Part shown: piece by piece, positions 1 through 7,437 of the stretch
Numbering within the stretch: the first letter of the stretch is position 1
How the letters are laid out: each line of letters opens with the position of its first letter
Origin: Synergistaceae bacterium
GTDB lineage: Bacteria > Synergistota > Synergistia > Synergistales > Aminobacteriaceae
Direction of reading: 5' to 3'
Assembly (NCBI GenBank): GCA_031270755.1
Contig: JAISWV010000278.1
Coordinates: 1-14,246, forward strand
DNA: 14,246 bases
The notes under the pieces: generated by a model
The model's database searches: none
The model's input: the letters and a program-made list of their open reading frames with translations, nothing else
Told to the model about the DNA's origin: nothing
Made by a program: the position numbers and the translations under genes

Positions 1-622
1 AAATGTTGAGCGCGATCATTCGGCTCAAGATCTCTTTGAACTTGCTCTCGAAAAAAAGACCTCTGGCTTTTTGCGGGTAATCGCAGCCGGCAATTTGCAG
101 GAAAGAGCCGGTCACATCCCAGGGCGCGGCTATTCCAAAGTGTAAACTCCTCCGTGCGGCGAGGTCGTTGGCGCCCGTCGCCTCCTCCCACAACGCGTTT
201 CCCGCTTCTCCCAAAACCCCCTTCAGCGCCCCGCCCGCCGCGCTGAAAGTGATCCCTATAAACGGCTGGTTACGGCGAAACACCATGTCTCCCCGCGAGC
301 CGAGCTTTTGCGTCAAGGATAGACGGTTTGCTCGGAACAACCCGCGTCCGCAATACCTGTCCTCCAGAACAAAGCCTCCCGAGATGCAGTACGTCACTTC
401 GAAATGAGAGCCGTCAAATTCATAGGGGATATAAATATCTATCGTGGGGCGGATCTCGAAGAGTTTTAAAGTCACCCCCGCCGTCAATCGGTAAACTTCC
501 ATTTCGATGGCCGCAAAGGGAGCTTTCCAGCGGCAAACGAACCCGTCGTCTCTCACCTTGCCGGCCTCGGAGATCGCCGCGAAAAAATCGCCGTAATCGC
601 GAAATTTGATCGATCCGTGCAT
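1..622 (-). CDS. AraC/PchR-like transcriptional regulator, N-terminal part (cut by window edge)
   Basis: An open frame of 207 codons runs leftward off the window without a stop, so the protein is incomplete. I chose the ATG at 622 because AGAGGG (629-634) sits 6 bases upstream; an in-frame ATG at 628 would touch that site directly. The visible part is a mixed beta-rich domain (about residues 25-130) followed by a helical segment. That segment has the order Q-I-x-x-C-x-Y near residues 176-182 and then F-E-S-K-F-K-E-I-L near 191-199. It resembles the linker of PchR-like AraC regulators (the 'LYLEsKalELL' stretch) just before the DNA-binding domain. The two C-terminal helix-turn-helix motifs would lie beyond base 1 and cannot be seen. 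The gene is divergent from the secreted DUF4198 gene at 823 and is a plausible regulator of it. The family call rests on this short linker resemblance and is moderate. Confidence 0.6.
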   Translation of the reverse strand, partial: MHGSIKFRDYGDFFAAISEAGKVRDDGFVCRWKAPFAAIEMEVYRLTAGVTLKLFEIRPTIDIYIPYEFDGSHFEVTYCISGGFVLEDRYCGRGLFRANRLSLTQKLGSRGDMVFRRNQPFIGITFSAAGGALKGVLGEAGNALWEEATGANDLAARRSLHFGIAAPWDVTGSFLQIAGCDYPQKARGLFFESKFKEILSRMIALNI

Positions 623-628
623 CTTCAT

Positions 629-634
629 CCCTCT
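629..634 (-). promoter_or_regulatory. Ribosome binding site deciding the start of the AraC-like gene
   Basis: AGAGGG on the minus strand lies 6 bases before ATG 622 and 0 bases before ATG 628, favouring the shorter start. Confidence 0.5.
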
Positions 635-658
635 TTTTCGCAAAATTGCCTTTATGTA

Positions 659-674
659 GTTTGCATGAGCAAAC
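659..674. promoter_or_regulatory. Inverted repeat, candidate operator in a divergent promoter region
   Basis: GTTTGC-N4-GCAAAC is a perfect 6-base inverted repeat with a 4-base spacer. It lies in the AT-rich 200-base spacer between the AraC-like gene (-) and the DUF4198 gene (+), about 37 bases upstream of the regulator's start. Its length and symmetry suit a dimeric regulator. AraC proteins usually bind direct repeats, so the binding protein may be a different one. The rest of the spacer (675-809) is AT-rich. I could not pick out a convincing -35/-10 pair with good spacing for either gene. Confidence 0.35.
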
Positions 675-809
675 CAAAACTATTATAAAACCATTCGGTA
701 AAAAATTTCTTTTCTCTTAATAAACATGTCTTCTTTCTTAATTTTGAAAATGAAGAAGGGCGTATCATGAATCAATAGTTTGTCATAGGAAACTTATTTT
801 ATTTAAAAT

Positions 810-814
810 GGAGG
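810..814 (+). promoter_or_regulatory. Ribosome binding site deciding the start of the DUF4198 gene
   Basis: GGAGG lies 8 bases before ATG 823. It overlaps the upstream in-frame ATG at 808, which therefore is unlikely to be the start. Confidence 0.7.
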
Positions 815-822
815 TTTTATTT

Positions 823-2421
823 ATGAAGGGGTCGTTTGTGTCGAGGAAATTTCTGGTGATTGCAGGCGCTGTGTGCGCAGCAATGGTTTTGTCGGCGGGG
901 TGTTCCGAGGCTCATTCGTTCGTCATCGAGCCAGTACGGAACACGGTTGCCCTGGGTGAGGCCGCCGACGTTTGGGTGACGTTGAGCGAGCCCTTTGCCA
1001 CGCCGGACCTGAGCCTGTACGGCTACGGCGCCGAGATCGAAGCGCAGGCGGTTTACGCCAGCGGGAAAAAAGACCCGATCACGGGGTTTTCCTTTTTCAA
1101 CTCGAAAAACCCGTCCGACTCCGACCCGAGCCGTTCCGACGTCCAGAAGGCGAGTTTTTCCGCCTCGGAGGCCGGCACCGTCGTGGTCTGCGCCAAGATG
1201 ACGATGCAGATGCCGAAGGAAGTCGTCCCCAGCCAGCCGTACTTGGTTTGTTTCGCAAAAAACGCGATGAATATGGCGGAAGACGGCGCGGCCCAAAAAG
1301 CGGTGGGCGGGAACGGAGTTCTGGAAATCGTTCCAATGCGGAACCTCAACGGCATCGCGGCCGAAGTGCCCTTCAAGGTCCAGGTTTTTTTTAAAGGAAA
1401 GCCCTTTCCCGGCGCCACGGTGAGCGCGGCTTATGACGGTCTGCCCATCGATGAAGAGACAGGCGAGCAGGCCTACAGCGTCCACGCGGTCGCCGATGAA
1501 AACGGCGTGGCGAGCGTCACGTTCGAACGCGCCGCCTTCTGGCTTTTGAGCGTTGCCCATGAGACGATGGAAGGCGATACCCCTTATCAATATCAGGGAA
1601 CATTGGTCGTTCCGGTAAACGGCAAAGAAGGGGAAACCGAACGCGTTGTCAGCGACATGCTCATGCCGGCCGCGAACAACGAAGCAGGGTTGGGTTTTGC
1701 CGAATTCATCGAGGATCAGCTCCCGGAGGCCGACGCTTTCTTCGCGGAAAATAACCTGCGGTGGTCGGCCTATCTGGCAACCGGCCAAGGGAGCAGCGCG
1801 TTTTACACAAAGGGCAAAAATCAGCTTGAAGACAATAGCGGCGTGACCTTCACGGTTCCGGTGGGAAATTCTGGCGCCGACGCGCTCACCGGCTTCTTCA
1901 GCGTGTACACTTTTACGCCTGGAAACATCGGAGAGGACGCCTACAAAACCTTGACCGACGAATTGAGCTTGCTGCCCGCGAGCGAGGGCGGGATGGTCGT
2001 GGCCGGTCTGGGGGAGCTGTTTCCAAAGCTCGGACTCTCTATCTTCCAGGTGTACGCCGACGGAACGGAGCGCGACGTTACCCACGTCATGGTAGATCCA
2101 GGCTTCCTCACCTCGGAAACCAGCGAAGGAGGAAGCGAAACGGCGATGTACTGGGGGGCGCTGGTCGCGGACCGTGCCCACGCCGACGGTTATAGCATCC
2201 CCGTCGTTCTGTCGTCGTCCGGCGAGGACGGGGATATCGTGTTCGACGGGAAACGAGACGCAAAGATCGACGGGACGTTCTACATCGCCCGGAGAAGCGA
2301 GGACTCCGATAACAACGGCAGCGGCGGCTGCAATGTCGGTCTCGGGGGATTCGTGCTTGTGGGGCTTGGGTGCGTGTCGAGTTTGCGGCGGAGGGCGCGG
2401 CTTCCGCGCAGCGATTCCTGA
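823..2421 (+). CDS. Secreted DUF4198-family protein with a Synergist-type C-terminal sorting signal
   Basis: This is a 532-residue exported protein of uncertain function. The start at 823 is chosen for its GGAGG site. Residues 1-31 form a signal peptide (basic start, hydrophobic core to about residue 26). Cleavage probably falls after S-E-A, leaving a mature N-terminal His-Ser-Phe; a Cys at residue 27 makes a lipoprotein conceivable, but the lipobox is poor. The first half (about 31-270) has the features of DUF4198 proteins: an initial Ala-His, 'V.LGE...V.V', then a later beta-sandwich with G-x-P-x-P-G-A-T-V and D-E-N-G-V-A motifs. Related periplasmic proteins include NikK-like nickel-uptake components. 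The second half (about 290-490) I do not recognise. The C-terminus has a Ser/Asn/Gly linker, Gly-Gly-Cys (501-503), about 18 hydrophobic residues and R-R-R (522-524): a tripartite sorting signal like Synerg-CTERM, implying processing and envelope anchoring. The gene is divergent from an AraC-like regulator and is followed by its own terminator. Confidence 0.75.
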   Translation: MKGSFVSRKFLVIAGAVCAAMVLSAGCSEAHSFVIEPVRNTVALGEAADVWVTLSEPFATPDLSLYGYGAEIEAQAVYASGKKDPITGFSFFNSKNPSDSDPSRSDVQKASFSASEAGTVVVCAKMTMQMPKEVVPSQPYLVCFAKNAMNMAEDGAAQKAVGGNGVLEIVPMRNLNGIAAEVPFKVQVFFKGKPFPGATVSAAYDGLPIDEETGEQAYSVHAVADENGVASVTFERAAFWLLSVAHETMEGDTPYQYQGTLVVPVNGKEGETERVVSDMLMPAANNEAGLGFAEFIEDQLPEADAFFAENNLRWSAYLATGQGSSAFYTKGKNQLEDNSGVTFTVPVGNSGADALTGFFSVYTFTPGNIGEDAYKTLTDELSLLPASEGGMVVAGLGELFPKLGLSIFQVYADGTERDVTHVMVDPGFLTSETSEGGSETAMYWGALVADRAHADGYSIPVVLSSSGEDGDIVFDGKRDAKIDGTFYIARRSEDSDNNGSGGCNVGLGGFVLVGLGCVSSLRRRARLPRSDS

Positions 2422-2441
2422 AAATCTCGGAAGTCCCTAAA

Positions 2442-2485
2442 ATAGGGAGCAGCCTCGCAGCCGCTCCCTATATGGTCTTGTTTTT
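2442..2485. terminator. Bidirectional intrinsic terminator between convergent genes
   Basis: ATAGGGAGC (2442-2450) pairs perfectly with GCTCCCTAT (2463-2471) around a 12-base loop. On the plus strand a T-rich stretch follows (2478-2485), ending the DUF4198 transcript. On the minus strand the hairpin is followed by TTTTAGGG, so it can also stop the leftward TRAP operon, whose last stop codon is at 2512. Confidence 0.75.
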
Positions 2486-2511
2486 CCGGGATTAACTTAT
2501 ATTGCCTCAAA

Positions 2512-3795
2512 TCACAGCGATCCGTAAACGAGCCGGGGCAGAACCAGCGAAAGCCAGGGCACGTAAGTCACCAGAAGCAGGACCAGGATCAGTGCCGCGA
2601 CCATGGGAAAGATGGGGCGGCTCACTTCTTCGATGGTCAGGCCCGTTATGGCGCTCGCCACGTAAATGTCGATGGCGACGGGCGGAGTCGCCATGCCTAT
2701 GGCCAGGCCGACGACCACCAGGATCCCGAAGTGGATGAGGTTCCCCCCCACGCCCACCACGGCCGGCAGAAAGATCGGCGTCAGGATGATCAAAGCGGAC
2801 GCGGTCTCCATAAACATCCCCGCCACGAGGATGATCGCCGTGATCACGAGATAGACCATAAACGACGTGCCGCCCGTGGCCTGCAGAACGGCGGCCGCGA
2901 TCTTGTCTGGGATCTCGTAAAACGCCAGTTGCCAGCCGAAAATCTTCGACGTCGCGATGATGAACATGATCAGGGCGCTGGTGACGCCGGAGTTGACGAC
3001 GAGACGGTAGGCCGCTTTCAAGGTCAGCGCCCGGTAAATGAACACCGCAACGAAGAGCGAGTAGGCCACAGCCACCGCCGCGGCCTCCGACGGCGTGAAG
3101 TAACCGGAGAAGATTCCGCCCAGAATCAGCACCGGGGTCATCAGCCCCCAAAGAGCGTCGATGAAGCGCTTGCGTTTCTCCTTCGCGTCCACGGGCTCGC
3201 CGGCGGGATAACCGCGCTTTTTCGCCACGTGGAGCGCGTAGACGATCAGGCTGCCTCCCATCAGGAACCCGGGGACGAAGCCCGCCATGAAAAGCTTGCT
3301 GACCGGCACTCCCACGATGACCGCGTAGAGCACCATGGGGACGCTGGGCGGGATGACCACCCCGATGGTCCCGGCGGAGGCGATGAGAGCCGCCGAGAAG
3401 TCCAAGTCGTAGCCTTTGCGCTTGAGCTGCGGCAGAAGCGCGGAGCCCACCGCGGCGGTGGTGGCGGCCCCGCTGCCGGATATGGCGGAGACGAACATCG
3501 ACGCCACGATGGAGACGATGGCCAGCCCTCCCCGCAAACGCCCCATAGCGGCCTCGGCAAAGGCCACGATGCGGTCGGAAATCCCTCCGCGGGCCAAAAT
3601 ATCGCCGGCCATCACGAAAAATGGAACCGCCACCAGCGAAAACGAGTTCACACCGGAAAACAGCGTCTGAGGCAGCGCCTCCAGCGGCATCTCCGACAGC
3701 ACCATGACCAGCAGGGCCGAAACGCCGATGGAAAGCGCTATGGGGACGCCGAAGAGAAGCAGAGTCAAGAACGAAACGATCAGAACGACGCCCAT
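2512..3795 (-). CDS. dctM: TRAP transporter large membrane subunit (DctM type)
   Basis: This is the transporting subunit of a tripartite ATP-independent periplasmic (TRAP) importer, driven by an ion gradient across the cytoplasmic membrane. It has about 427 residues, the normal size, with around a dozen hydrophobic segments. Family hallmarks are visible: 'L-F-G-V-P-I-A-L-S-I-G' near the N-terminus, 'V-P-F-F-V-M-A-G', 'S-A-I-S-G-S-G-A-A-T-T-A' near residue 105, 'G-T-I-G-V-V-I-P-P-S' near residue 145, and 'G-M-F-M-E-T-A-S-A' and 'G-M-A-T-P-P-V' in the second half. ATG 3795 begins 1 base after the dctQ stop (TAA, 3797-3799). A GTG at 3804 is an alternative in-frame start that would overlap dctQ; the ATG gives the more typical DctM N-terminus. 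It is the last gene of the leftward cluster, ahead of the terminator near 2442-2471. The substrate cannot be read from this subunit. Confidence 0.95.
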   Translation of the reverse strand: MGVVLIVSFLTLLLFGVPIALSIGVSALLVMVLSEMPLEALPQTLFSGVNSFSLVAVPFFVMAGDILARGGISDRIVAFAEAAMGRLRGGLAIVSIVASMFVSAISGSGAATTAAVGSALLPQLKRKGYDLDFSAALIASAGTIGVVIPPSVPMVLYAVIVGVPVSKLFMAGFVPGFLMGGSLIVYALHVAKKRGYPAGEPVDAKEKRKRFIDALWGLMTPVLILGGIFSGYFTPSEAAAVAVAYSLFVAVFIYRALTLKAAYRLVVNSGVTSALIMFIIATSKIFGWQLAFYEIPDKIAAAVLQATGGTSFMVYLVITAIILVAGMFMETASALIILTPIFLPAVVGVGGNLIHFGILVVVGLAIGMATPPVAIDIYVASAITGLTIEEVSRPIFPMVAALILVLLLVTYVPWLSLVLPRLVYGSL

Positions 3796-3796
3796 G

Positions 3797-4318
3797 TTAC
3801 CCACCCGAGCCCTTCTCGACGATAGGAACGCCGTATTTCAACAAATTCTCCACGTGGACCGCCAAGTGCAATATGGCCACCGCCCCGGTGAGGGGAAACA
3901 CCAAATACATCCAGGCCATGGATATGGGCATGGACGACGCCAGCTGCGTCCTCTCCTGAATGCAGAGCACCGCGCCGTACCACCCCGTCGCCCCGAAAAA
4001 AACGATTCCCATCAGTTCTATGGCGATCATCACGATTTTTCTGACGGGCTTGGGCAGCACGTCCAGCATGAAATTGACGGCGATGTTGGAACCACGCTTG
4101 AAAGCCACGGTCGTCCCCAAGAAGGAGGCGAAGACCAGCAAAAAGCACGTGGCCTCCTCCGACCATGTCAGCGCTCTGAACCAGATCCGGCAGACGATCT
4201 GCAGAATCGTCACCCCGGTCATCAGCGTCAGAGTAACGAACAACCCCACCTCGCAGACCGCGTTCACGCCGTCGCTCAGGCGTCCTAAAAACGAGCGGCG
4301 AGATTCCACCGGCGCCAT
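3797..4318 (-). CDS. dctQ: TRAP transporter small membrane subunit (DctQ type)
   Basis: This 173-residue membrane protein has four predicted transmembrane segments (about residues 20-45, 52-72, 90-112 and 130-155) and the DctQ signature 'T-W-S-E-E-A' at the end of the second region, followed by a helix with 'F-L-G-T-T-V-A-F-K-R-G'. It associates with the large subunit in the inner membrane to form the TRAP permease. Its ATG (4318) abuts the dctP stop codon (TAG, 4319-4321) with no spacing and only a weak ribosome site, so it is probably translationally coupled to dctP. The stop lies at the start of dctM. Gene order P-Q-M and tight packing make the assignment secure. Confidence 0.92.
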   Translation of the reverse strand: MAPVESRRSFLGRLSDGVNAVCEVGLFVTLTLMTGVTILQIVCRIWFRALTWSEEATCFLLVFASFLGTTVAFKRGSNIAVNFMLDVLPKPVRKIVMIAIELMGIVFFGATGWYGAVLCIQERTQLASSMPISMAWMYLVFPLTGAVAILHLAVHVENLLKYGVPIVEKGSGG

Positions 4319-5290
4319 CTACTTCGTGTCCAGTATGGACTGGATCAGCTCTTTGCCGTATTCTTTCTCGTATTTCTCGTAGACGCTCTTCACCGCGTCT
4401 CTGAAGAGAGACAGGTCGGGCTCCGAGACCTGCATTCCTTTGTCTTTCAGAGACTGGAGCCACTCGGCCTCCATGTCGTTGTCGATCTTCCGGTTGTGCT
4501 TCGCGGCCTCCACCGCGCTCTCGGACACGATCTTCCGCTGTTCGGGCGAGAGCTTGTTCCACGTCCTCATGCTCATGAGGATCACGTTGGGGGCGTAGGC
4601 GTGGCGGGTGACCGAGAGATATTTGTTCGATTCGTTGATATTGTAGGCCACGATGACGTTCAGCGGGTTCTCCTGTCCGTCGATGGTGCCCTGCTGCAGC
4701 GCCGTCAAGGCCTCGGTCCAGGCCATGGGAACGGCGTTGGCTCCCAGTGCCGTGAACGAGTCTATGTAGATGGGGTTCTGCATGACGCGGATCTTCAAGC
4801 CCTGGATGTCCTCCGGTTTCTCCACGGGGCGAACTCTGTTGGTCAGGTTGCGAAACCCGCGCTCCCCGTAGGCCAGGCCCTTCCAGCCCAGTTTCTCCAT
4901 TTCCTTGAAAAACCCTTCCCCTACGGGGCCGTCCAGAACTTTATAGGCGTGTTCCGGGGTCGAGAAGAGGAACGGCAGGTCCAGAACGCCGAAGCTCGGC
5001 AGGAAGTTGATCACCGGGCCCCCCGTGATGATGCCCATGTCCACCGTGCCCATTTTGAGGCTCTCCAGCAGGTTGCGCTCGTCGCCCAGCTTGGCGTTGG
5101 GGTAGATCGTCACCGTGAGCTCGCCCTTGGTGCGCGCCTCCACCAGTTCCTCGAACTTCAGCGCCGCCTCGTGGAAAACGTCCTGCTCGTTGATGGCGTG
5201 ACCGAGCTTCAGGTCGATCGCAGCCCAGGCGCCGCCCACCGCCGTGAAAAGAAAACCAAACACCGCCGCCGTACACAAAAACTTCCTCAT
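4319..5290 (-). CDS. dctP: TRAP transporter periplasmic substrate-binding protein (DctP type)
   Basis: This is the extracytoplasmic receptor that captures substrate and delivers it to DctQM. It has 323 residues from ATG 5290; a GTG at 5299 lies inside the AGGAGG site and is unlikely to be the start. A signal peptide covers residues 1-23 with cleavage at A-W-A. The mature protein shows DctP/SiaP hallmarks: 'Y-P-N-A-K-L-G-D-E-R' near 63-72, 'F-R-N-L-T-N' near 146-151, and 'G-L-K-I-R-V-M-Q-N-P' near 164-173. The Arg at about residue 168 is the usual carboxylate-binding arginine. 'P-M-A-W-T-E-A-L-T-A-L-Q-Q-G-T-I-D-G-Q-E-N-P' features follow near 188-209. The arginine supports a carboxylate substrate (C4-dicarboxylate, sugar acid, or keto or hydroxy acid); the exact ligand is unknown. 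It lies downstream of ilvD across a 104-base gap that contains a repeat element. Confidence 0.95.
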   Translation of the reverse strand: MRKFLCTAAVFGFLFTAVGGAWAAIDLKLGHAINEQDVFHEAALKFEELVEARTKGELTVTIYPNAKLGDERNLLESLKMGTVDMGIITGGPVINFLPSFGVLDLPFLFSTPEHAYKVLDGPVGEGFFKEMEKLGWKGLAYGERGFRNLTNRVRPVEKPEDIQGLKIRVMQNPIYIDSFTALGANAVPMAWTEALTALQQGTIDGQENPLNVIVAYNINESNKYLSVTRHAYAPNVILMSMRTWNKLSPEQRKIVSESAVEAAKHNRKIDNDMEAEWLQSLKDKGMQVSEPDLSLFRDAVKSVYEKYEKEYGKELIQSILDTK

Positions 5291-5298
5291 AAGAAACA

Positions 5299-5304
5299 CC
5301 TCCT
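5299..5304 (-). promoter_or_regulatory. Ribosome binding site deciding the dctP start
   Basis: A perfect AGGAGG on the minus strand lies 8 bases before ATG 5290 and overlaps the alternative GTG at 5299. Confidence 0.8.
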
Positions 5305-5337
5305 GAATTCAATGCAAATGCAAAAAACTTAAAAGAC

Positions 5338-5389
5338 ATGGGGCCCCGCCCCATACCCCGCAGGGGACTGGTCCCCTGACCCCATAATG
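5338..5389 (-). repeat. Double-hairpin intergenic repeat, copy A (ilvD-dctP spacer)
   Basis: Read on the minus strand, this copy matches copy B at 13500-13551 in about 46 of 52 positions by eye. The first hairpin has perfect 8-base arms (CAGGGGAC, 5361-5368, with GTCCCCTG, 5371-5378). The second is TGGGGC-N3-GCCCCA (5339-5353). On the minus strand T-rich sequence follows the second hairpin. The element begins 5 bases after the ilvD stop codon and ends about 48 bases before the dctP start. It may act as a partial terminator, an RNA-stabilising structure, or both. Confidence 0.75.
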
Positions 5390-5394
5390 AAAGA

Positions 5395-7116
5395 TCAGTG
5401 CAAGCCGTTGAAACGCATTACGGCCCCGGTGCTGGCGGAGCTCACTTGGCTGGAATACCGGGCGAGCCAACCGCCGGTGACCCGTGGCGCGGGATGTTCG
5501 AGATTTTTCGACCGCGCTTGAAGTTCTTCGTCCGAAACTCGAACGTTGACACTGTGCTTCGGGATATCGATCTCGATGACATCGCCCTCTCTGAGCAAGG
5601 CTATCGACCCCCCTTCCGCGGCCTCGGGAGAAACGTGGCCGATGGACGCGCCCCGGGACGCACCCGAAAAACGCCCGTCGGTGATGAGCGCCACGCTTTT
5701 GTCCAGCCGCATACCCGCCAACGCCGAGGTGGGAGCCAGCATTTCGCGCATACCGGGGCCGCCTTTGGGTCCCTCGTAGCGGATGACCACCACGTCTCCC
5801 GCCGTGATTTTACCGCCGAATATGGCTTCGATCGCCTGCTCTTCCGAGTCGAAGACCCTGGCCGGCCCGGAGTGGACCATCATCTCGGGGGCGACCGCGC
5901 TTTGCTTGACGACGCAGCCGTCCCGCGCGATGTTTCCCCACAGGACGGCGATACCGCCGGCCGCGCTGTAAGGATTCGAGAGGGGCCGGACGACCTCCGG
6001 GTTCCTGTTGACGGCCTCGGCCACGTTGTCTTTCACGGTTTTGCCCGTGGCGGTCATGGCGGAGTCGTCGATATAACCGGCGCCCGCAAGCTGCCTCATC
6101 ACGACGGGAAGCCCCCCCGCCTCGTAGAGATCTTGAACGTGATGGCACCCGGCGGGGGCGAGATGGCAAAGATTGGGAACGCGGCCGCTGATTTCGTTGA
6201 TTTTTTCCAGGTTCAGCGGGACCTGGGCCTCGTTGGCGATGGCCAAAAGGTGCAGCACGCTGTTCGTGGAGCAGCCCAGGGCCATGTCCACCGCCAGTGC
6301 GTTTTCGATGGATTTCTCGTTGACGATGTCTCGGGGCTTGATGCCGCGCTGGAGGAGCTCCATCACTTTCATGCCGGCGTGCTTGGCGAGCTGGGTGCGG
6401 GCCGCGTAAACGGCGGGTATCGTGCCGTTGCCGGGGAGCGCGATGCCCACGGCCTCCGCCAGGCAGTTCATGGAGTTCGCCGTGTACATGCCGGAACAGG
6501 ACCCGCAGGTGGGGCAAGAGGTCTCTTCGACGCGCCGAAGCTCCGCGCCGTCCATCAGTCCCCCCTTGAACGCCCCCACCGCTTCGAAGTTCGTGTTGAG
6601 GTTGATGGCCTCGAAACCTCCTTGGGAATCGCTTTTTCTGCCCGCCAGCATGGGGCCGCCGGAGACCAGCACGGAGGGAATGTTCAGGCGCGCCGCGGCC
6701 ATGATCATGCCGGGGATGATCTTGTCGCAGTTGGGGATCAAAACGAGCCCGTCCATACAATGAGCGGCCGCCATGGTCTCCACCGAGTCGGCGACCAGCT
6801 CCCGGGAGGCCAGAGAGTATTTCATCCCGCCGTGTCCCATGACGATCCCGTCGCACACGCCGATCACCGGCATCAGTATCGGCGTTCCCCCCGCCATGTA
6901 GACGCCTGCCTTGGCGGCCTCCGCCAGCTTGTCCAGATGAATGTGGCCCGGAACGATCTCGCTGAAGGCGTAGATCACGCCGATCAACGGACGGTTCAGC
7001 TCCTCCGCGGTGAACCCGCAGGCGTTGAACAAAGAACGGTGCGGCGCCCTTTCCACCCCCTGAGTGACGACATGGCTCCTCAAATTCACAATCAATTCCC
7101 CCTCGTCTTTCCCCAT
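5395..7116 (-). CDS. ilvD: Dihydroxy-acid dehydratase (IlvD/Edd family)
   Basis: It dehydrates 2,3-dihydroxy-isovalerate or -methylvalerate to the 2-oxo acids in valine and isoleucine synthesis, using an iron-sulfur cluster in the cytoplasm. It has 573 residues from ATG 7116, which has AGAGGGG 7 bases upstream; a longer frame to 7191 lacks such support. Motifs in order: 'I-V-P-G-H-I-H-L' (54-61), '[12 protein letters not shown]' (87-98), '[10 protein letters not shown]' (128-137), '[11 protein letters not shown]' (200-210), '[10 protein letters not shown]', and the active-site '[10 protein letters not shown]'. The 'PGH' motif, where [2Fe-2S] members and many sugar-acid dehydratases have 'PCN', resembles the E. 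coli-type enzyme. No other branched-chain genes are visible. It heads the cluster with the TRAP genes, so a catabolic role on a related hydroxy acid is an open alternative. Confidence 0.93.
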   Translation of the reverse strand: MGKDEGELIVNLRSHVVTQGVERAPHRSLFNACGFTAEELNRPLIGVIYAFSEIVPGHIHLDKLAEAAKAGVYMAGGTPILMPVIGVCDGIVMGHGGMKYSLASRELVADSVETMAAAHCMDGLVLIPNCDKIIPGMIMAAARLNIPSVLVSGGPMLAGRKSDSQGGFEAINLNTNFEAVGAFKGGLMDGAELRRVEETSCPTCGSCSGMYTANSMNCLAEAVGIALPGNGTIPAVYAARTQLAKHAGMKVMELLQRGIKPRDIVNEKSIENALAVDMALGCSTNSVLHLLAIANEAQVPLNLEKINEISGRVPNLCHLAPAGCHHVQDLYEAGGLPVVMRQLAGAGYIDDSAMTATGKTVKDNVAEAVNRNPEVVRPLSNPYSAAGGIAVLWGNIARDGCVVKQSAVAPEMMVHSGPARVFDSEEQAIEAIFGGKITAGDVVVIRYEGPKGGPGMREMLAPTSALAGMRLDKSVALITDGRFSGASRGASIGHVSPEAAEGGSIALLREGDVIEIDIPKHSVNVRVSDEELQARSKNLEHPAPRVTGGWLARYSSQVSSASTGAVMRFNGLH

Positions 7117-7181
7117 TTTCTTTCCCCTCTTGTCGGCAGTTCGCGAAACAGACGTGCAGATTGCGCGAGATTCAATCGATT

Positions 7182-7206
7182 TAGATTCCACTATATCCAG
7201 ATTCTA
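7182..7206. promoter_or_regulatory. Imperfect inverted repeat in the ilvD leader, candidate operator
   Basis: TAGATTC at the left and GATTCTA at the right end of this 25-base segment form a near-palindrome with one mismatch in each 7-base arm. On the minus strand AATCT recurs four times between about 7160 and 7206, partly at 15-16 base intervals. It sits about 50-70 bases downstream of the predicted ilvD transcription start, where a repressor could act. The regulator is not identifiable. Confidence 0.25.
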
Positions 7207-7259
7207 CTATGTAAATGTGTAAATGTGCGGTACGTGACCCCAGTTCCAAAATGAATTTG

Positions 7260-7287
7260 ATTCTACCAATAACGACTCGTTTGTCAA
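7260..7287 (-). promoter_or_regulatory. Sigma-70-type promoter for ilvD and the TRAP cluster
   Basis: On the minus strand TTGACA (7282-7287) is followed after 16 bases by TAGAAT (7260-7265). The -35 is a perfect consensus match and the -10 matches 4 or 5 of 6. A transcript would start near 7253, giving a leader of about 137 bases before ATG 7116. Confidence 0.7.
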
Positions 7288-7437
7288 GGCTTCCAGGCAA
7301 GACCTCAGAAGTCTCAGGAGAAAGCAAGAGAGAAAGAGAGGAGAGAAAGCGAGAAGCAAAAAGGGAATCGTTCTCCGGGTCATTTCCCGCCTCCTTAGTG
7401 TATACTACTCTTGACCTGACTAAAGTCGCGCGCGTAT

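Noticed and set aside
420..677. A short minus-strand open frame of 85 codons overlapping the AraC-like gene
   Set aside because: It is in another frame of the same strand; the longer frame running off the left edge has a ribosome site and family features.
817..2181. A 454-codon minus-strand open frame opposite the DUF4198 gene
   Set aside because: Its composition is rich in Arg/His/Gly as expected for an antisense shadow of a GC-rich gene; the plus-strand frame has a signal peptide, ribosome site and sorting tail.
2731..3825. A 364-codon plus-strand open frame opposite dctM
   Set aside because: Extremely His/Arg/Asp-rich composition typical of an antisense of a membrane protein gene; no start signal.
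5338..5389. CRISPR repeat or transposon end as an explanation of the double-hairpin repeat
   Set aside because: There are only two distant copies, no spacers, no transposase and no target-site duplication visible; the element fits an intergenic hairpin repeat better.
5398..7254. A 618-codon open frame on the plus strand opposite ilvD
   Set aside because: It mirrors the codon pattern of ilvD, has no recognisable domain or ribosome site, and ilvD on the minus strand carries every family motif.
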